NCBI RefSeq assembly: GCF_009753675.1 | Contig: NZ_WQLV01000016.1 | Location: forward strand, 50,049-114,048 | From: Parasedimentitalea huanghaiensis | GTDB taxonomy: Bacteria > Pseudomonadota > Alphaproteobacteria > Rhodobacterales > Rhodobacteraceae | Length of the DNA: 64,000 bases | Reading direction: 5' to 3' | Part shown: positions 8,698 through 18,997 of the stretch, piece by piece | How the letters are laid out: each line of letters opens with the position of its first letter | Position numbering within the stretch: the stretch's first letter is position 1 | The notes under the pieces: model-generated | What the model saw: only the letters and a program-made list of their open reading frames with translations | Database searches by the model: none | What the model was told of the DNA's origin: nothing | Made by a program: the position numbers and the translations under genes

Positions 8698-10149
8698 ATG
8701 GTTTCCCGTGTCATACCCGTCCAATCTTTTGATCTTGTGCTGTTCGGCGCCACTGGCGATCTTGCCCGACGCAAAATTCTACCCAGCCTGTTTCATCGGT
8801 TCCAGCTGGGACAGTTCTGCGACAGCTCCCGCATCATTGGTGCGTCGCGTAGCGAAATGGATGCGGACAGTTTTCGCGAACTCGTGGCTGATGCCGTTCG
8901 TGAGTTTGGCCAAAAAGACGAAGTCAACGACAAGGACATCACCGCGTTTGTGGCACAGCTCGACTATGTCGCAATTGATGCCAAAGGAGATCAGGGCTGG
9001 GAAGAGCTGGGGAAACACATGCGCCCCGATAAGGTGCGTGCTTTTTACCTATCGGTCGCCCCTAGCTTGTTTGGCGATATTGCCACTCGGTTGCGCAGCA
9101 CGGGTATCGCGACGGATGACAGCCGCATCGTGGTTGAAAAACCATTTGGTCATGACCTGGCGAGCGCTCAAGCGCTAAATCAGGCGCTGAGGGCCAATTT
9201 TGAAGAAAGCCAAATTTACCGGATCGACCACTATCTTGGCAAAGAAACGGTGCAGAACTTGATGGCGTTGCGCTTTGCCAACTCGTTGTTCGAACCTTTG
9301 TGGAATTCCTCTCACATTGACCATGTCCAGATCACCGTTGCCGAAAGCATCGGAGTGGAAGGCCGAGGCGAATACTATGACCGCTCGGGCGCGATGCGCG
9401 ACATGGTGCAAAACCACCTGATGCAACTGCTTTGCCTGACCGCGATGGAGCCACCGGGTAAGTTTACTCCGGATGCTGTGCGTAACGAAAAGGTCAAGGT
9501 GATCGAGGCACTGGAGCCTGTTGAGAATTCCGACATCGCGCGTGGACAATACCGCGCCCAAAATAACACCGGCAGTTACCGCGACCATGCAGGCGATCCA
9601 AACAGTCAGACCGAGAGCTTTATCGCCATGAAGGTGCAGGTCGCCAACTGGCGCTGGGCTGGCACACCGTTTTATCTGCGGACCGGAAAACGTCTGCGAG
9701 AACGGGTGTCAGAGATCGCAGTGTTTTTTCGTGACCCTCCACATAATATTTTCCAAGGCAGCGACCCTGCCAAAGGCAATGTTTTGGTCATCCGTTTGCA
9801 ACCGGATGAAGGCATAACCTTGCATACAACCATCAAGGACCCCGGCCCCGGCGGCATGCGTCTGACCGAGGCTGCGCTGGACATGACTTTTGCTGACAGT
9901 CTTGCCGAAGCCGAACGCCCACAAGACGCGTATGAGCGACTGATCATGGATGTGATCCGTGGCAACCAGACTCTGTTTATGCGCGGAGACGAAGTCGAAG
10001 CGGCTTGGGCTTGGGCCGATCCAATCATATCGGGTTGGGACGACCCGCGACACGCACCTCAGCCCTATGACACAGGTGGCTCAGGACCCGAAGACAGCCT
10101 GCTCCTGCTGCACCGTGATGGTCGGCGCTGGCGCAGAATCGGCAATTAA
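8698..10149 (+). CDS. zwf: Glucose-6-phosphate 1-dehydrogenase
   Basis: 483 aa. It oxidises glucose-6-phosphate to 6-phosphogluconolactone with NAD(P)+. The N-terminal nucleotide loop [11 protein letters not shown] is at residues 16-26, and the active-site signature [13 protein letters not shown] is near 177-189. The frame is open upstream to 8548 inside pgi, but the ATG at 8698 gives the normal N-terminus [14 protein letters not shown] and lies 28 bp after the pgi stop. No 6-phosphogluconolactonase gene follows, unlike the zwf-pgl arrangement of many relatives. Confidence 0.95.
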   Translation: MVSRVIPVQSFDLVLFGATGDLARRKILPSLFHRFQLGQFCDSSRIIGASRSEMDADSFRELVADAVREFGQKDEVNDKDITAFVAQLDYVAIDAKGDQGWEELGKHMRPDKVRAFYLSVAPSLFGDIATRLRSTGIATDDSRIVVEKPFGHDLASAQALNQALRANFEESQIYRIDHYLGKETVQNLMALRFANSLFEPLWNSSHIDHVQITVAESIGVEGRGEYYDRSGAMRDMVQNHLMQLLCLTAMEPPGKFTPDAVRNEKVKVIEALEPVENSDIARGQYRAQNNTGSYRDHAGDPNSQTESFIAMKVQVANWRWAGTPFYLRTGKRLRERVSEIAVFFRDPPHNIFQGSDPAKGNVLVIRLQPDEGITLHTTIKDPGPGGMRLTEAALDMTFADSLAEAERPQDAYERLIMDVIRGNQTLFMRGDEVEAAWAWADPIISGWDDPRHAPQPYDTGGSGPEDSLLLLHRDGRRWRRIGN

Positions 10150-10181
10150 TCCAAGGCACCAAAACAGAAAAGCGGCACCCA

Positions 10182-11993
10182 ATGACCCTGAATACAACCC
10201 TGGCCTCGGTAACCGAACGCATCATCACCCGCAGCGCGCCTACACGGGGCGCCTATCTGGAAAGAATGCGCGCTGCGCAGAGCAACGGCCCAGCGCGCGC
10301 GCATCTTTCGTGCAGCGGTCAGGCCCATGCCTATGCTGCAGCCGGTCCTGATCAGGCAGCACTGGCTAAAGCATCAGCTGGCCACCTTGGCATCATCACC
10401 GCCTATAACGATATGCTGTCTGCGCATCAGCCATTTGAAACCTACCCGCAGATCGTCCGCGACGCAGTGCGTAAAGTGGGTGGAACTGCACAGGTTGCCG
10501 GTGGCGTTCCGGCGATGTGTGATGGTGTTACGCAGGGCGAGGCTGGTATGGAGCTCAGCCTGTTTTCGCGCGATGCCATTGCCATGTCGACTGCTGTTGG
10601 CCTTAGCCACAACACCTTTGACGCAGCCGTATTTTTGGGCGTCTGCGACAAGATCGTGCCAGGGTTGGTGATTGGTGCTCAGGTCTTTGGCCATCTGCCT
10701 GCTGTATTCCTGCCGGCCGGGCCAATGGTCAGCGGTTTGGCTAACGATGAAAAAGCCAAGATCCGTCAAAAATACGCTATGGGTGAAGTCGGTCGCGAAG
10801 AGCTGCTGAAAGCGGAAATGTCGGCCTATCACGGGCCCGGAACCTGCACCTTTTACGGCACAGCTAACACCAACCAGATGCTGATGGAATTCATGGGGCT
10901 GCACCTGCCGGGTTCCAGCTTTGTCAATCCGGGCACCGAGCTGCGTGAGGCCCTTACACAGGAGGGCGCGCGCCGAGCTTTGTCGCTTAGCGCCTTGGGC
11001 AATGCCTATACGCCGGTTTGTGATGTCCTGGACGAAAAGGCCTTTGCCAACGGTATTGCCGGGCTGATGGCCACAGGGGGATCAACCAATTTGCTGATCC
11101 ACCTTATTGCGATGGCCCGTGCGGGGGGCATTATTCTGGACTGGCAAGATTTCTCGGATCTGTCCGAAGTGGTGCCGCTGCTGGCGCGCGTTTATCCAAA
11201 CGGATTGGCTGATGTGAACCACTTCCACGCGGCAGGCGGGCTTGGCTATATGATCGGTGAAATGTTGGCCAATGGTTTACTGCACCCGGATACTAAAACC
11301 GTTGCTGGCGACGGTCTGTCCAATTATGTCACTGAACCCTTCCTCACCGACGATGGATTGGAGTGGCGCAGCGGCACTGGTCAAAGCCTGAATGAGGGAA
11401 TTTGCAGACCTGTTAGTGACCCGTTCCAGCCTACAGGGGGCTTAAGCCGCCTGACCGGTTCGCTTGGGACAGCTGTCATGAAGATCTCGGCCGTTGCTGA
11501 AGAACACCGTATCGTCGAAGCCCCTGTCCGAATATTCCATGACCAAGATGATGCCAAAGCGGCATTCAAGGCTGGTGAGTTCACAGGAGATGTGATCATC
11601 GTGGTACGGTTCCAAGGCCCCAAGGCAAATGGCATGCCGGAACTGCACAGTTTGACACCTATGCTATCGATTATGCAGGGCCGCGGGCAAAAGGTGGCTT
11701 TGGTTACCGATGGCCGTATGTCCGGCGCCAGCGGCAAAGTACCCGCTGCCATCCACGTGGTGCCCGAAGCACTGGACGGCGGGGCAATCGCCTATATCCA
11801 GGACGGTGACATGCTGCGTGTTGATGCTTTGGCCGGAACATTGGACATTCTTACGCCTGACGTGACCAAACGCGATCCGGCAACTGCTGACCTTTCTGCC
11901 AATGCCTATGGCATGGGCCGCGAACTGTTTTCCCCTTTCCGCCAATTGGTTGGTTCAGCCGACACCGGCGCCAGCGTATTCGGAGACCTATAG
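10182..11993 (+). CDS. edd: 6-phosphogluconate dehydratase
   Basis: 603 aa, IlvD/Edd family iron-sulfur dehydratase that converts 6-phosphogluconate to KDPG. Markers include [55 protein letters not shown] and [15 protein letters not shown]. The conserved cysteines in these segments bind the [4Fe-4S] cluster. The C-terminal [19 protein letters not shown] is the family's second signature. It starts 32 bp after zwf and its stop TAG abuts the ATG of eda, so the two Entner-Doudoroff enzymes are tightly coupled. Confidence 0.96.
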   Translation: MTLNTTLASVTERIITRSAPTRGAYLERMRAAQSNGPARAHLSCSGQAHAYAAAGPDQAALAKASAGHLGIITAYNDMLSAHQPFETYPQIVRDAVRKVGGTAQVAGGVPAMCDGVTQGEAGMELSLFSRDAIAMSTAVGLSHNTFDAAVFLGVCDKIVPGLVIGAQVFGHLPAVFLPAGPMVSGLANDEKAKIRQKYAMGEVGREELLKAEMSAYHGPGTCTFYGTANTNQMLMEFMGLHLPGSSFVNPGTELREALTQEGARRALSLSALGNAYTPVCDVLDEKAFANGIAGLMATGGSTNLLIHLIAMARAGGIILDWQDFSDLSEVVPLLARVYPNGLADVNHFHAAGGLGYMIGEMLANGLLHPDTKTVAGDGLSNYVTEPFLTDDGLEWRSGTGQSLNEGICRPVSDPFQPTGGLSRLTGSLGTAVMKISAVAEEHRIVEAPVRIFHDQDDAKAAFKAGEFTGDVIIVVRFQGPKANGMPELHSLTPMLSIMQGRGQKVALVTDGRMSGASGKVPAAIHVVPEALDGGAIAYIQDGDMLRVDALAGTLDILTPDVTKRDPATADLSANAYGMGRELFSPFRQLVGSADTGASVFGDL

Positions 11994-12641
11994 ATGTCCA
12001 TTACCCCCCAAGCCGCCAGCGCGCGTAACCGCGAAATCTGCCAGCTGGCCCCGATTATCCCTGTGCTGGTGGTGCACGACGTGTCGCACGCCCGCCCACT
12101 GGCCGAGGCCCTTGTACGCGGCGGATTGCCCGTGCTGGAAGTCACTCTGCGCACGCCCGTCGCACTGGATGTCATCCGTGAAATGGCCAAGGTCGAAGGT
12201 GGCGTCGTTGGTGCCGGTACTTTGGTGACGCCAGATGATGTGGCCGCCGCTGTTAATGCCGGTGCCCAATTTGGCGTCTCCCCTGGTGCAACTGATTTAC
12301 TTCTCGACACCTGCGAAGACATCGGCCTGCCCCTGTTGGCAGGCGCGGCCTCGGCATCAGAAGCCATGCGACTGCTGGAGCGAGGGTACGACATGCTGAA
12401 GTTTTTCCCGGCAGAAGCCTCGGGTGGGGTTCCGACACTAAAAGCCGTCGGCGCGCCTCTGCCCCAGATTTCGTTCTGCCCAACAGGTGGCGTCAGCCCG
12501 TCCAATGCCGCCAGCTATCTCTCGCTCCCCAACGTGGTCTGCGCCGGTGGCAGCTGGGTAGCCCCCAGCGATCTGGTCAACAGTGGCCAATGGGGCAAGA
12601 TCGAAGCCCTAGCACGGGCCGCCAGTCAATTGGGTCTCTAA
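11994..12641 (+). CDS. eda: KDPG aldolase (2-keto-3-deoxy-6-phosphogluconate aldolase)
   Basis: 215 aa class I aldolase; it splits KDPG into pyruvate and glyceraldehyde-3-phosphate. The Schiff-base lysine is K136 in LKFFPAEASGG, and the catalytic Glu is E49 in VLEVTLRTP. It starts directly after the edd stop codon. It also serves the uronate cluster at 28-40 kb, because KdgK there makes KDPG and no second aldolase is present in the window. A terminator hairpin follows at 12659-12685. Confidence 0.96.
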   Translation: MSITPQAASARNREICQLAPIIPVLVVHDVSHARPLAEALVRGGLPVLEVTLRTPVALDVIREMAKVEGGVVGAGTLVTPDDVAAAVNAGAQFGVSPGATDLLLDTCEDIGLPLLAGAASASEAMRLLERGYDMLKFFPAEASGGVPTLKAVGAPLPQISFCPTGGVSPSNAASYLSLPNVVCAGGSWVAPSDLVNSGQWGKIEALARAASQLGL

Positions 12642-12658
12642 ACCGAGTAGCATCGTGC

Positions 12659-12685
12659 CCCTCGCCCTCCGGACAAGGGTGAGGG
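12659..12685. terminator. Convergent terminator between eda and the HAD phosphatase gene
   Basis: CCCTCGCCCT (12659-12668) pairs with AGGGTGAGGG (12676-12685), ten base pairs with one G-U and a 7-nt loop. The + side is followed by ACATTTGTT. It lies in the 52-bp gap between two convergent genes and could stop both. Confidence 0.7.
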
Positions 12686-12693
12686 ACATTTGT

Positions 12694-13350
12694 TCAAGCT
12701 GCTTCTACCAGCAGATCTCGGACCAAAGTCGGAAGCGCAGCGAAATCATCAAAAGCCACGGTATGGGGCATCTCATCTACCGCGCATTTGCGATACCCTA
12801 AGGTAAACAGCAAAAACGGCACTCCAGCCCGCTCACCAGTTTCTGCATCCACATCGCTGTCACCTACATATAGCCGAGGCCCCTCTCCCAGTGCCTCAAA
12901 CGCTGCGTGCAGCGGCGCCGGGTCGGGTTTGTGCACCGGCAGGCTGTCACCTCCCCACATGGTGTCAAACAAGTGGTCGATTTTCAGATGTTCCAACACT
13001 GAACGACAAGGCCGGATTGGTTTGTTGGTGCAGATGCCAAGGCTGTGACCCTCTGCCTTGAGTGTTTCCAACGCAGCCACAACACCGGGATAGATCACTG
13101 TCAGATGAACAGCGTCGTCGTAACGGGCCACAAAATCAGCCAGCAACCGGGCCTGTTCACTATCCGGTATTCCACGCGCACCGCGCATTCGGCTGACGAA
13201 GATAGCAGCCCCATTCCCGATGAAATCACGTGTCTGTTCCAGCGAGATCAATTCCAAGCCCTCTTGCGCTAGCACAGTGTTGGCAATGCCATGAATGTCC
13301 GGCGCGCTGTCAATCAGTGTGCCATCTAGGTCAAAAACAATACGAGCCAT
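12694..13350 (-). CDS. gph: HAD-family hydrolase, phosphoglycolate phosphatase-like
   Basis: 218 aa. HAD motif I is FDLDGTLIDSAPD (nucleophile D7, acid D9), motif II CTNKPIR, and motif III/IV GDSDVDAETGERAGVPF, with an alpha-helical C1 cap. This matches Gph phosphatases that remove 2-phosphoglycolate. The start MARIVFDLDG at 13350 is chosen over an upstream ATG at 13365 because AAGGA lies 7 nt before it and it overlaps the upstream gene's stop by one base (TGATG). Convergent with eda. The family is certain; phosphoglycolate as substrate is likely but not proven. Confidence 0.85.
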   Translation of the reverse strand: MARIVFDLDGTLIDSAPDIHGIANTVLAQEGLELISLEQTRDFIGNGAAIFVSRMRGARGIPDSEQARLLADFVARYDDAVHLTVIYPGVVAALETLKAEGHSLGICTNKPIRPCRSVLEHLKIDHLFDTMWGGDSLPVHKPDPAPLHAAFEALGEGPRLYVGDSDVDAETGERAGVPFLLFTLGYRKCAVDEMPHTVAFDDFAALPTLVRDLLVEAA

Positions 13351-13904
13351 CAGGCATCCTTCCATTTGATTGAACAGCCCATCGAGGCAATTTGTTCCGC
13401 CGGTCCAATACCGGTTGCGGCCACAAGCTTCATCGCTTCAAACAGATCACGGCGCAATTCGTCTGCGCCCGCAGCCCGTGTTGAGCCATCTAGGCGGCCC
13501 CGGTACTGCAACTCAAGATCACTATTGAAACCAAAGAAGTCCGGCGTGCAGGCTGCGTCATAGCCACGTGCAATACTTTGATCAGCGTCGTAAAGATAAG
13601 GGAATGGGAGCTCTCGGTCCGAGGCCAGTAAAGCCATATTTTCGAAACTATCCTGCGGATATGCTGCGACGTCGTTTGACGAAATTGCAACAACACCGAC
13701 CCCAAGCTCCTGCAATTCTGCTGCATCGCGGATAATACGGTCCAGGACAGCCAGCACATACGGGCAGTGATTGCAGATAAACATCACCAACGTACCTTTG
13801 GGGCCTGAGATATCGGCGAGAGATACAGTACGCCCATCAGTGGCAGGCAAAGTAAAATCCGGCGCTTTCCAGCCAAAATCACAGACAGGGGGAGTTACAG
13901 CCAT
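13350..13904 (-). CDS. Thioredoxin-fold (AhpC/TSA-like) redoxin
   Basis: 184 aa. A thioredoxin-type fold with the CxxC active site C44-N-H-C47 in MFICNHCPYVLAVLDR, and the typical VAISSNDVAAYPQDSFENM segment of the CNHCPYV redoxin group. It is cytoplasmic, with no signal peptide. It is coupled to the phosphatase gene downstream by a one-base overlap. Its role is presumably thiol-peroxide or disulfide chemistry; the true partner is unknown. Confidence 0.8.
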   Translation of the reverse strand: MAVTPPVCDFGWKAPDFTLPATDGRTVSLADISGPKGTLVMFICNHCPYVLAVLDRIIRDAAELQELGVGVVAISSNDVAAYPQDSFENMALLASDRELPFPYLYDADQSIARGYDAACTPDFFGFNSDLELQYRGRLDGSTRAAGADELRRDLFEAMKLVAATGIGPAEQIASMGCSIKWKDA

Positions 13905-14028
13905 GGAGGATCCGATCTAAAGGTTCAGGAGGGAAAGGGCTCGATGTAAGTCCGGATACCCTTGCCGTTTAATTGTGGACTGTCCACCGATCCCGGCCGG
14001 AATTCCACCAAGAATGTGGTCATGGTTT

Positions 14029-15042
14029 TCACGACTCAATCTGAGGGGACCCATTGCTTCCACCAAAGGCAGAATTTTCTTGCGTAGGCAGGTCGTGATA
14101 GACGGCCACCCGTTCGACTTTGGCTGGTGTTCCAAACACAAAAGGCACCCGCACATGTAACGAATCCGGAGCGCGGTCCAGAATGCGAGCCGAGCCATCT
14201 GTCGCCCGCCCACCAGCCTGTTCGACCAATAAAGCAATCGGTGCGCATTCATACAACAGCCGCAAGCGACCGTTCTCATAGCCCTGACGTTCATCGCTAG
14301 GATACAAGAAGATACCCCCTCGCATCAAGATACGGTGCGTTTCGGCCACCAGGGATGCCACCCAGCGCATGTTGAAATTTTTGCCACGGGGGCCAGCCTC
14401 CCCGGCTAAACAATCATCAATATAGGTCCGGATCGGTTTGGACCAATGACGATAGTTGGACGCGTTGATGGCAAATTCGATAGAGGTCTCCGGGATTTCG
14501 ACGCTTGGGTTTATCAGTACAAATGCCCCGGTATCAGGGTCCAGAATGTAATGCTGGACACCATCCCCAAAGCTCACAACCAATGCCGTTTGCGGGCCAT
14601 AAATGACATAGCCACCGCCAATCTGATGGGTTCCCGAACGCAAGAAAGTATCATCTGGATCCTCCAGCGCTTCGACAAAGGAAAAGATTGTCCCGATGGA
14701 GACATTGACGTCGATGTTCGAAGAGCCGTCCAGCGGGTCGATGGCCACACCTAACCCACCATCAACATCAATCTCCACGACCTCTTCGCGTTCTTCTGAG
14801 GCGTACCAGCGCACACCGGTCCCGCGCAGACCCTCTGCGAAAGCTTCATCGGCGATCACATCCAGCGCTTTTTGGTTGTCGCCATCAGTGTTGCTACCGA
14901 CCTCGTGCCCCAGGGAACCCGACAGTTCACCCCGTGCAATTGTACGGGACAGCTGTGCGGCCACCTCACAAATTGCCAGCATGGGCTGGTACAGTTTTTT
15001 AGGTATAGCGTCTGACGCTAGGATGGCAGCAACTGAGGTCAT
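14029..15042 (-). CDS. fbp: Fructose-1,6-bisphosphatase, class 1
   Basis: 337 aa. Class I FBPase signature: [25 protein letters not shown] with the metal-binding [20 protein letters not shown], and the C-terminal [16 protein letters not shown]. It dephosphorylates fructose-1,6-bisphosphate in gluconeogenesis. Two adjacent ATG codons are present (15045 and 15042); GGAGG lies 2 and 5 nt upstream of them, so the second is preferred. With Pgi, Zwf, Edd and Eda it allows triose phosphates to be cycled back through the Entner-Doudoroff route. Confidence 0.94.
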   Translation of the reverse strand: MTSVAAILASDAIPKKLYQPMLAICEVAAQLSRTIARGELSGSLGHEVGSNTDGDNQKALDVIADEAFAEGLRGTGVRWYASEEREEVVEIDVDGGLGVAIDPLDGSSNIDVNVSIGTIFSFVEALEDPDDTFLRSGTHQIGGGYVIYGPQTALVVSFGDGVQHYILDPDTGAFVLINPSVEIPETSIEFAINASNYRHWSKPIRTYIDDCLAGEAGPRGKNFNMRWVASLVAETHRILMRGGIFLYPSDERQGYENGRLRLLYECAPIALLVEQAGGRATDGSARILDRAPDSLHVRVPFVFGTPAKVERVAVYHDLPTQENSAFGGSNGSPQIES

Positions 15043-15210
15043 CATGGCCTCCCTATCTGAACTTCGGTTTGGCGCCATGTGCGGCGGTCAGGTGTCTTAT
15101 GTACCTAAATCTTCAGAACCAATAGCGGGAATTTCAGGTGTGGGTTTCCGTCAAATACACAGGTCCCCACAGATGCCTGGCAGATCATCTGTGCAACGTC
15201 GTGAAACGAA

Positions 15211-15234
15211 AATTGGGCGCTAAGGCGCCCAATT
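15211..15234 (-). terminator. Rho-independent terminator of the phn operon
   Basis: A perfect 10-bp stem AATTGGGCGC / GCGCCCAATT with a 4-nt loop. Read on the minus strand it is followed by TTCGTTT. It lies 56 bp after the last phnE gene and upstream of fbp. Confidence 0.8.
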
Positions 15235-15289
15235 AGATTAGTTTAAGATGCCGTTATCTCTGCTCGTGCGCCCCTTGCAGGACCCCCGG

Positions 15290-16105
15290 CTAGATAATCG
15301 CACCACGAACTTTGGCCGATACCCACTCGCTGACCACCACCGCGAACAAAATCACCAGAAGGATCAGACTAACCTGTGGCCAAGCCAACGTGTTCAAAGA
15401 ACCCTGCAGCTGCAAGCCAATACCGCCAGCGCCAACCAGTCCCAACACTGTGGATTCGCGCAGGTTGATATCCCACCTGAACACTGCGATCCCCGCAAAG
15501 GCTGGCAACACCTGAGGCACGATTCCATAGGCCATCACTTGCCAGCGACTGGCGCCGGTGGCGGTAATGGCCTCGACCTGTGTCTCGTCGATTTCTTCAA
15601 TCGCCTCGTAGAGCAATTTGGCGCAAAACCCAATTGAACGGATTGAAATGGCTACCAGTCCAGCAAACACACCCGGTCCAAGGATCTTAACCAGTAACAA
15701 AGCCCAGATAAGTGAGTTGATTGATCGGGTCGAAACGATAATGAGCAACGCAATTGGCCGGACAAACAGCGCTGAAGGCGTCGTGTTCCGCGCCGCCATA
15801 AAGGCCACGGGAACTGCCATCATCAGCGCCAAAACTGTCCCCAGAGTGGCAATGTTCAACGTGTCCCATAGCGGCTCCCACAGCTTGTCCATGTAAGACC
15901 AACGCGGGGGAACTGCTCGCCCGCCTATATCGGCGGCAATACGTGGTGCATCCCAGAAAAATTGCCAGGTTGTTGCAGCTGATATCTGCTGCCAACACCA
16001 CATGAACACAGCCGTACCAATGAGCCAGGCAAACCAGATCTTGAACTGGGTGTTGCGATCACGTCTCTGCCAGACTTTCTGGCCATCAACAGTAGAAATA
16101 GCCAT
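15290..16105 (-). CDS. phnE: Phosphonate ABC transporter permease, second PhnE
   Basis: 271 aa integral membrane protein with about five to six hydrophobic segments, starting with FKIWFAWLIGTAVFMWCW. The ATPase-contact loop is EEIDETQVEAITATGASRWQVMAYGIVPQVLPAF, and the C-terminal part FRWDINLRESTVLGLVGAGGIGLQL is the PhnE hallmark. Its ATG shares one base with the stop of the upstream permease (TAATG). It forms a heterodimeric pore with the neighbouring PhnE. Confidence 0.9.
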   Translation of the reverse strand: MAISTVDGQKVWQRRDRNTQFKIWFAWLIGTAVFMWCWQQISAATTWQFFWDAPRIAADIGGRAVPPRWSYMDKLWEPLWDTLNIATLGTVLALMMAVPVAFMAARNTTPSALFVRPIALLIIVSTRSINSLIWALLLVKILGPGVFAGLVAISIRSIGFCAKLLYEAIEEIDETQVEAITATGASRWQVMAYGIVPQVLPAFAGIAVFRWDINLRESTVLGLVGAGGIGLQLQGSLNTLAWPQVSLILLVILFAVVVSEWVSAKVRGAII

Positions 16106-16917
16106 TACTGAACCCTCGCGCGGATAATGCCGGACAGATACTCTAGCGCCATAACAGTGACGATGATCATCAAGAGAATGGCCGCGGCAGTATCAAACTC
16201 ATAGCGATCGAACGCCGTATTCAGCGTTGCGCCAATACCTCCGGCCCCAACGATACCCAAAACAGCACTTTCGCGGAAATTGATATCCAGCCGGTAGATC
16301 GACAACCCTATCAGGCGCGGAACCACCTGCGGGTGGATACCATAGATATAGCGCTGCAGCCAGGTTGCCCCGGTGGACCGCACCGCCTCCGCTTGTATCC
16401 GGTCCATATCTTCGATTTCTTCGGCCAGCAGTTTTGACAAAAAGCCGATCGTCGCAAAACTAAGGGTCAGAAAGCCCGCCAGAGGTCCAAATCCAAAAAT
16501 CGCCACCAGCAAAATGGCGACAACAATTTCGTTCAGCGCCCGAGACAGCGCAATTACTGCACGACACACAAGATAGACCGGCAAGATCGAAATATTGCGG
16601 GCTGCACCCAGGCCAATCGGAATAGAAATGCCGATGCCAACTACAGTTGACGCAAACGCCATCACCGCGCTTTCAATCATACCGTCTTTGATTTCACCAG
16701 CCCGCGAGGTGAAGTCTGGGTTGGCAAAGGCGATGACAAATTGCCAGCCGCGATCCAGTCCCCGGTACACCCGGGCCCAGTTTACGTCGATCGAATAGAT
16801 CGCAAGGATTAAGTAGATTACCCCCCCAATCAGGAGGGCCCAGCGCAAACCTGGAGAGCTAATAAAGGGCGGTTTTTTCCATGGCTGGCCCAACCGGGCC
16901 TCTAGTGCAACGCTCAT
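16105..16917 (-). CDS. phnE: Phosphonate ABC transporter permease, first PhnE
   Basis: 270 aa permease parallel to its neighbour: [35 protein letters not shown] is the coupling loop and [22 protein letters not shown] the C-terminal PhnE motif. The two proteins are homologous and probably arose by duplication. The ATG overlaps the end of phnC by 4 nt. Together with PhnC and PhnD it makes a complete phosphonate/phosphite/phosphate-ester importer. Confidence 0.9.
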   Translation of the reverse strand: MSVALEARLGQPWKKPPFISSPGLRWALLIGGVIYLILAIYSIDVNWARVYRGLDRGWQFVIAFANPDFTSRAGEIKDGMIESAVMAFASTVVGIGISIPIGLGAARNISILPVYLVCRAVIALSRALNEIVVAILLVAIFGFGPLAGFLTLSFATIGFLSKLLAEEIEDMDRIQAEAVRSTGATWLQRYIYGIHPQVVPRLIGLSIYRLDINFRESAVLGIVGAGGIGATLNTAFDRYEFDTAAAILLMIIVTVMALEYLSGIIRARVQ

Positions 16918-17708
16918 TGTGCTGCATCCATTTCATCTTCGTCCTCAACCTTCTGGATTGTCTCGGACCAATCTTCATCCCCATAGATCCGCGTCAACAC
17001 ACCCTCAGTCAGCTCGGCAGGGGTTCCGTCAAAAACCATAGTACCAAGTTTCAAGCCTACGATACGCGATACAAACATCTGTGCCAAAGCAACGTCGTGA
17101 ATATTCACAATGGCCGCGAGTTCCCGCTCTTTGCACAGTTCGACGATCAACCGCATGATCTGGCGAGAGGTTTTGGGGTCCAGTGAGGCAGTCGGTTCAT
17201 CCACCAACAAGACCGAAGGATTCTGGATCAGCGCGCGACAAATGCCCACCCGCTGCCGCTGCCCACCGGACAGCTCGTCGGCGCGTTTATCTGCCATTTC
17301 AACCAGTCCAACCCGGTCAAGCAGACGAAACGCCTCGTCGACATCCTTTTGCGGATATTTGCGAAGAAAGCTGCGCCAGAAACCAACGTATCCCAGCCGA
17401 CCGGATAACACGTTTTCCATAACCGTCAGACGTTCGACCAGAGCATATTCCTGAAAGATCATCCCCATACGACGGCGTTCTTTACGCAACCCGCCCAGAC
17501 CCAGCCCGGTCAATTCAACGTCGCCCAACTCAACTGTTCCCGAGGTCGGCTCCACCAATCGGTTGATACAACGGATCAGAGTGGACTTCCCAGCGCCAGA
17601 TGGACCAATCAGGGCCAGAACCTGGCCCGTGGGCACCTCCAAGTCGACATCGTTCAACGCCCTGTCGCCGGTTTTATAGATTTTGGTCAGTTTTTTTAAA
17701 CGCAGCAT
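16914..17708 (-). CDS. phnC: Phosphonate ABC transporter ATPase PhnC
   Basis: 264 aa. Walker [10 protein letters not shown] (35-43), Q-loop [19 protein letters not shown], signature [16 protein letters not shown], Walker [15 protein letters not shown]-loop VNIHDVALA. The LVERLTVxENVLxGRLG segment is typical of PhnC. It is separated from phnD by 69 bp holding a stable hairpin, and overlaps the first phnE. Confidence 0.92.
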   Translation of the reverse strand: MLRLKKLTKIYKTGDRALNDVDLEVPTGQVLALIGPSGAGKSTLIRCINRLVEPTSGTVELGDVELTGLGLGGLRKERRRMGMIFQEYALVERLTVMENVLSGRLGYVGFWRSFLRKYPQKDVDEAFRLLDRVGLVEMADKRADELSGGQRQRVGICRALIQNPSVLLVDEPTASLDPKTSRQIMRLIVELCKERELAAIVNIHDVALAQMFVSRIVGLKLGTMVFDGTPAELTEGVLTRIYGDEDWSETIQKVEDEDEMDAAQ

Positions 17709-17734
17709 TTAGGCCTCGTAATGCGCAAAGGACA

Positions 17735-17756
17735 TGCGCCCCGAGATCGGGGCGCA
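17735..17756 (-). repeat. Intergenic hairpin between phnD and phnC
   Basis: TGCGCCCCGA / TCGGGGCGCA is a perfect inverted repeat with 2 bases between arms (in practice an 8-9 bp GC-rich stem). Read on the transcribed strand it follows the binding-protein gene. A weak T-rich stretch (TGTCCTTTG) follows, so partial termination or 3'-end protection is likely. Confidence 0.65.
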
Positions 17757-17777
17757 CAAATTAGTTTTGGCTTTAGA

Positions 17778-18749
17778 TCAGTTGCAAGCGTAGCTCACAC
17801 CATTCGCAGTATCGATTTTGCGAATAACGTCCCAGAATTCCTTATAGTTCATCTTTAGGAACTGGCCTTCATTGGACTTCTCGAACTCTTCCTGCAACGC
17901 GGTCCCTTCCCACTCGAAGCTGAAGAACGCATCTTGGATTTGCGCTTGCAACTCGGGCGTCAGATTGTGCGCTGTGCCAAATCCAGTGGTTGGGAACGTC
18001 TGCGATTTGTAGATCGAAACCACATCATCGGCTTTCAACTCGCCGCGGCTGATCATCCGGTGCAGAACCGAATTGGCAATCGAGGCCGCCATGTAATCCT
18101 GGTTGGCAACGCCCATGATCGAGTTGTCATGCTTGCCTGAATAAACTGGCTCAAAATCCCGATCAGGGATTAAATCATAGTCGCCCTTCAAGATTGCGCT
18201 TGGTGCCTTGAAGCCAGAGTTTGATGTCGGCGAGGTAAAGGCCAGCTGTCCGCCTTTGATGTCTTCGACCTTTTCGATCCCCGAACCCGGATATGTCAGG
18301 ATTTCCATTTCATAGCCAAAATTGCCATCCAGAGAGGCCATGATGGTAAAGGGCCGGAAGCCTGCACAGTTCACTGCCAGAGGATTGGACCCGGTGTTGA
18401 AGCCAGCAATGTGCAAGCGGCCCGAGCGCATGGCCTCGATTTGCGCCGCATTAGATTGCACTGGGAAGAACTGGACTTTTTTGCCGGTTTTTGCAGCCAG
18501 GTGATCCATAAACTCAGCCCAAACCGACACATAAACAGCCGGGTCTTCCACCGGAGTATAGGTAAAGATCAGGGTGTCAGGGTCGACCAGCTCGCTTGCA
18601 TCTGTTGGGATATCTGCAACCAGATCGCCATCAACGTCGCAGAACCGGTCATCCAAAGTACCGCGTTCACAATCAGCCGCCGCGGCACCAGCAAGGGTCA
18701 GGCCAGCAATAAAAGCCGCTGTTGACACAGCTTTTGAAAATACACTCAT
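17778..18749 (-). CDS. phnD: Phosphonate/phosphite-type ABC transporter substrate-binding protein PhnD
   Basis: 323 aa periplasmic protein. Signal peptide at residues 1-25 (AFIAGLTLAGAAAAD). The PhnD-type body has LIFTYTPVEDP, VQFFPVQSNAAQIEAMRSGRLHIAGFNTG and LAFTSPTSNSGFKAPSAIL, the serine/threonine-rich phosphonate-binding loop. Unusual is the N-terminal extension after the signal: Cys27 and Cys37 flank a short acidic stretch ending in D38-x-D40-G-D42-x3-D46, resembling a calcium-binding loop. First gene of phnDCEE. No C-P lyase (phnG-M) or other phosphonatase gene is nearby, so the ligand could be a phosphonate, phosphite or phosphate ester. Confidence 0.88.
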   Translation of the reverse strand: MSVFSKAVSTAAFIAGLTLAGAAAADCERGTLDDRFCDVDGDLVADIPTDASELVDPDTLIFTYTPVEDPAVYVSVWAEFMDHLAAKTGKKVQFFPVQSNAAQIEAMRSGRLHIAGFNTGSNPLAVNCAGFRPFTIMASLDGNFGYEMEILTYPGSGIEKVEDIKGGQLAFTSPTSNSGFKAPSAILKGDYDLIPDRDFEPVYSGKHDNSIMGVANQDYMAASIANSVLHRMISRGELKADDVVSIYKSQTFPTTGFGTAHNLTPELQAQIQDAFFSFEWEGTALQEEFEKSNEGQFLKMNYKEFWDVIRKIDTANGVSYACN

Positions 18750-18997
18750 AATCTTCTCCCTTTTGTTTTTTATTCGACAAAGCCTAGCGGCAAAAACTCA
18801 TGCAGCAAGCATTTTGTCATATTCGATCATCGCGGTAGTCCCGCAGCTAATGCATTGATGCTCTCTCATTAGACTGACCGCCTACTAGCGCTGAATGCCT
18901 AAGCTCTTGCCGACGGCCTCACTGAAATTGCGATTTTGCTTGACCAGGTCAGGATTGGATTTTTCAAATTGACAGATCCACGCAAGTCAGGCACCTC

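Noticed and set aside
11906..12505. 199-codon minus-strand frame opposite eda
   Set aside because: Antisense shadow; no motif and it crosses edd and eda, whose motifs are intact.
18811..18834. Possible Pho box upstream of phnD (TTGTCATATTCGATCATC)
   Set aside because: Only the first half matches CTGTCAT, the second half is poor, and orientation is opposite to the operon.
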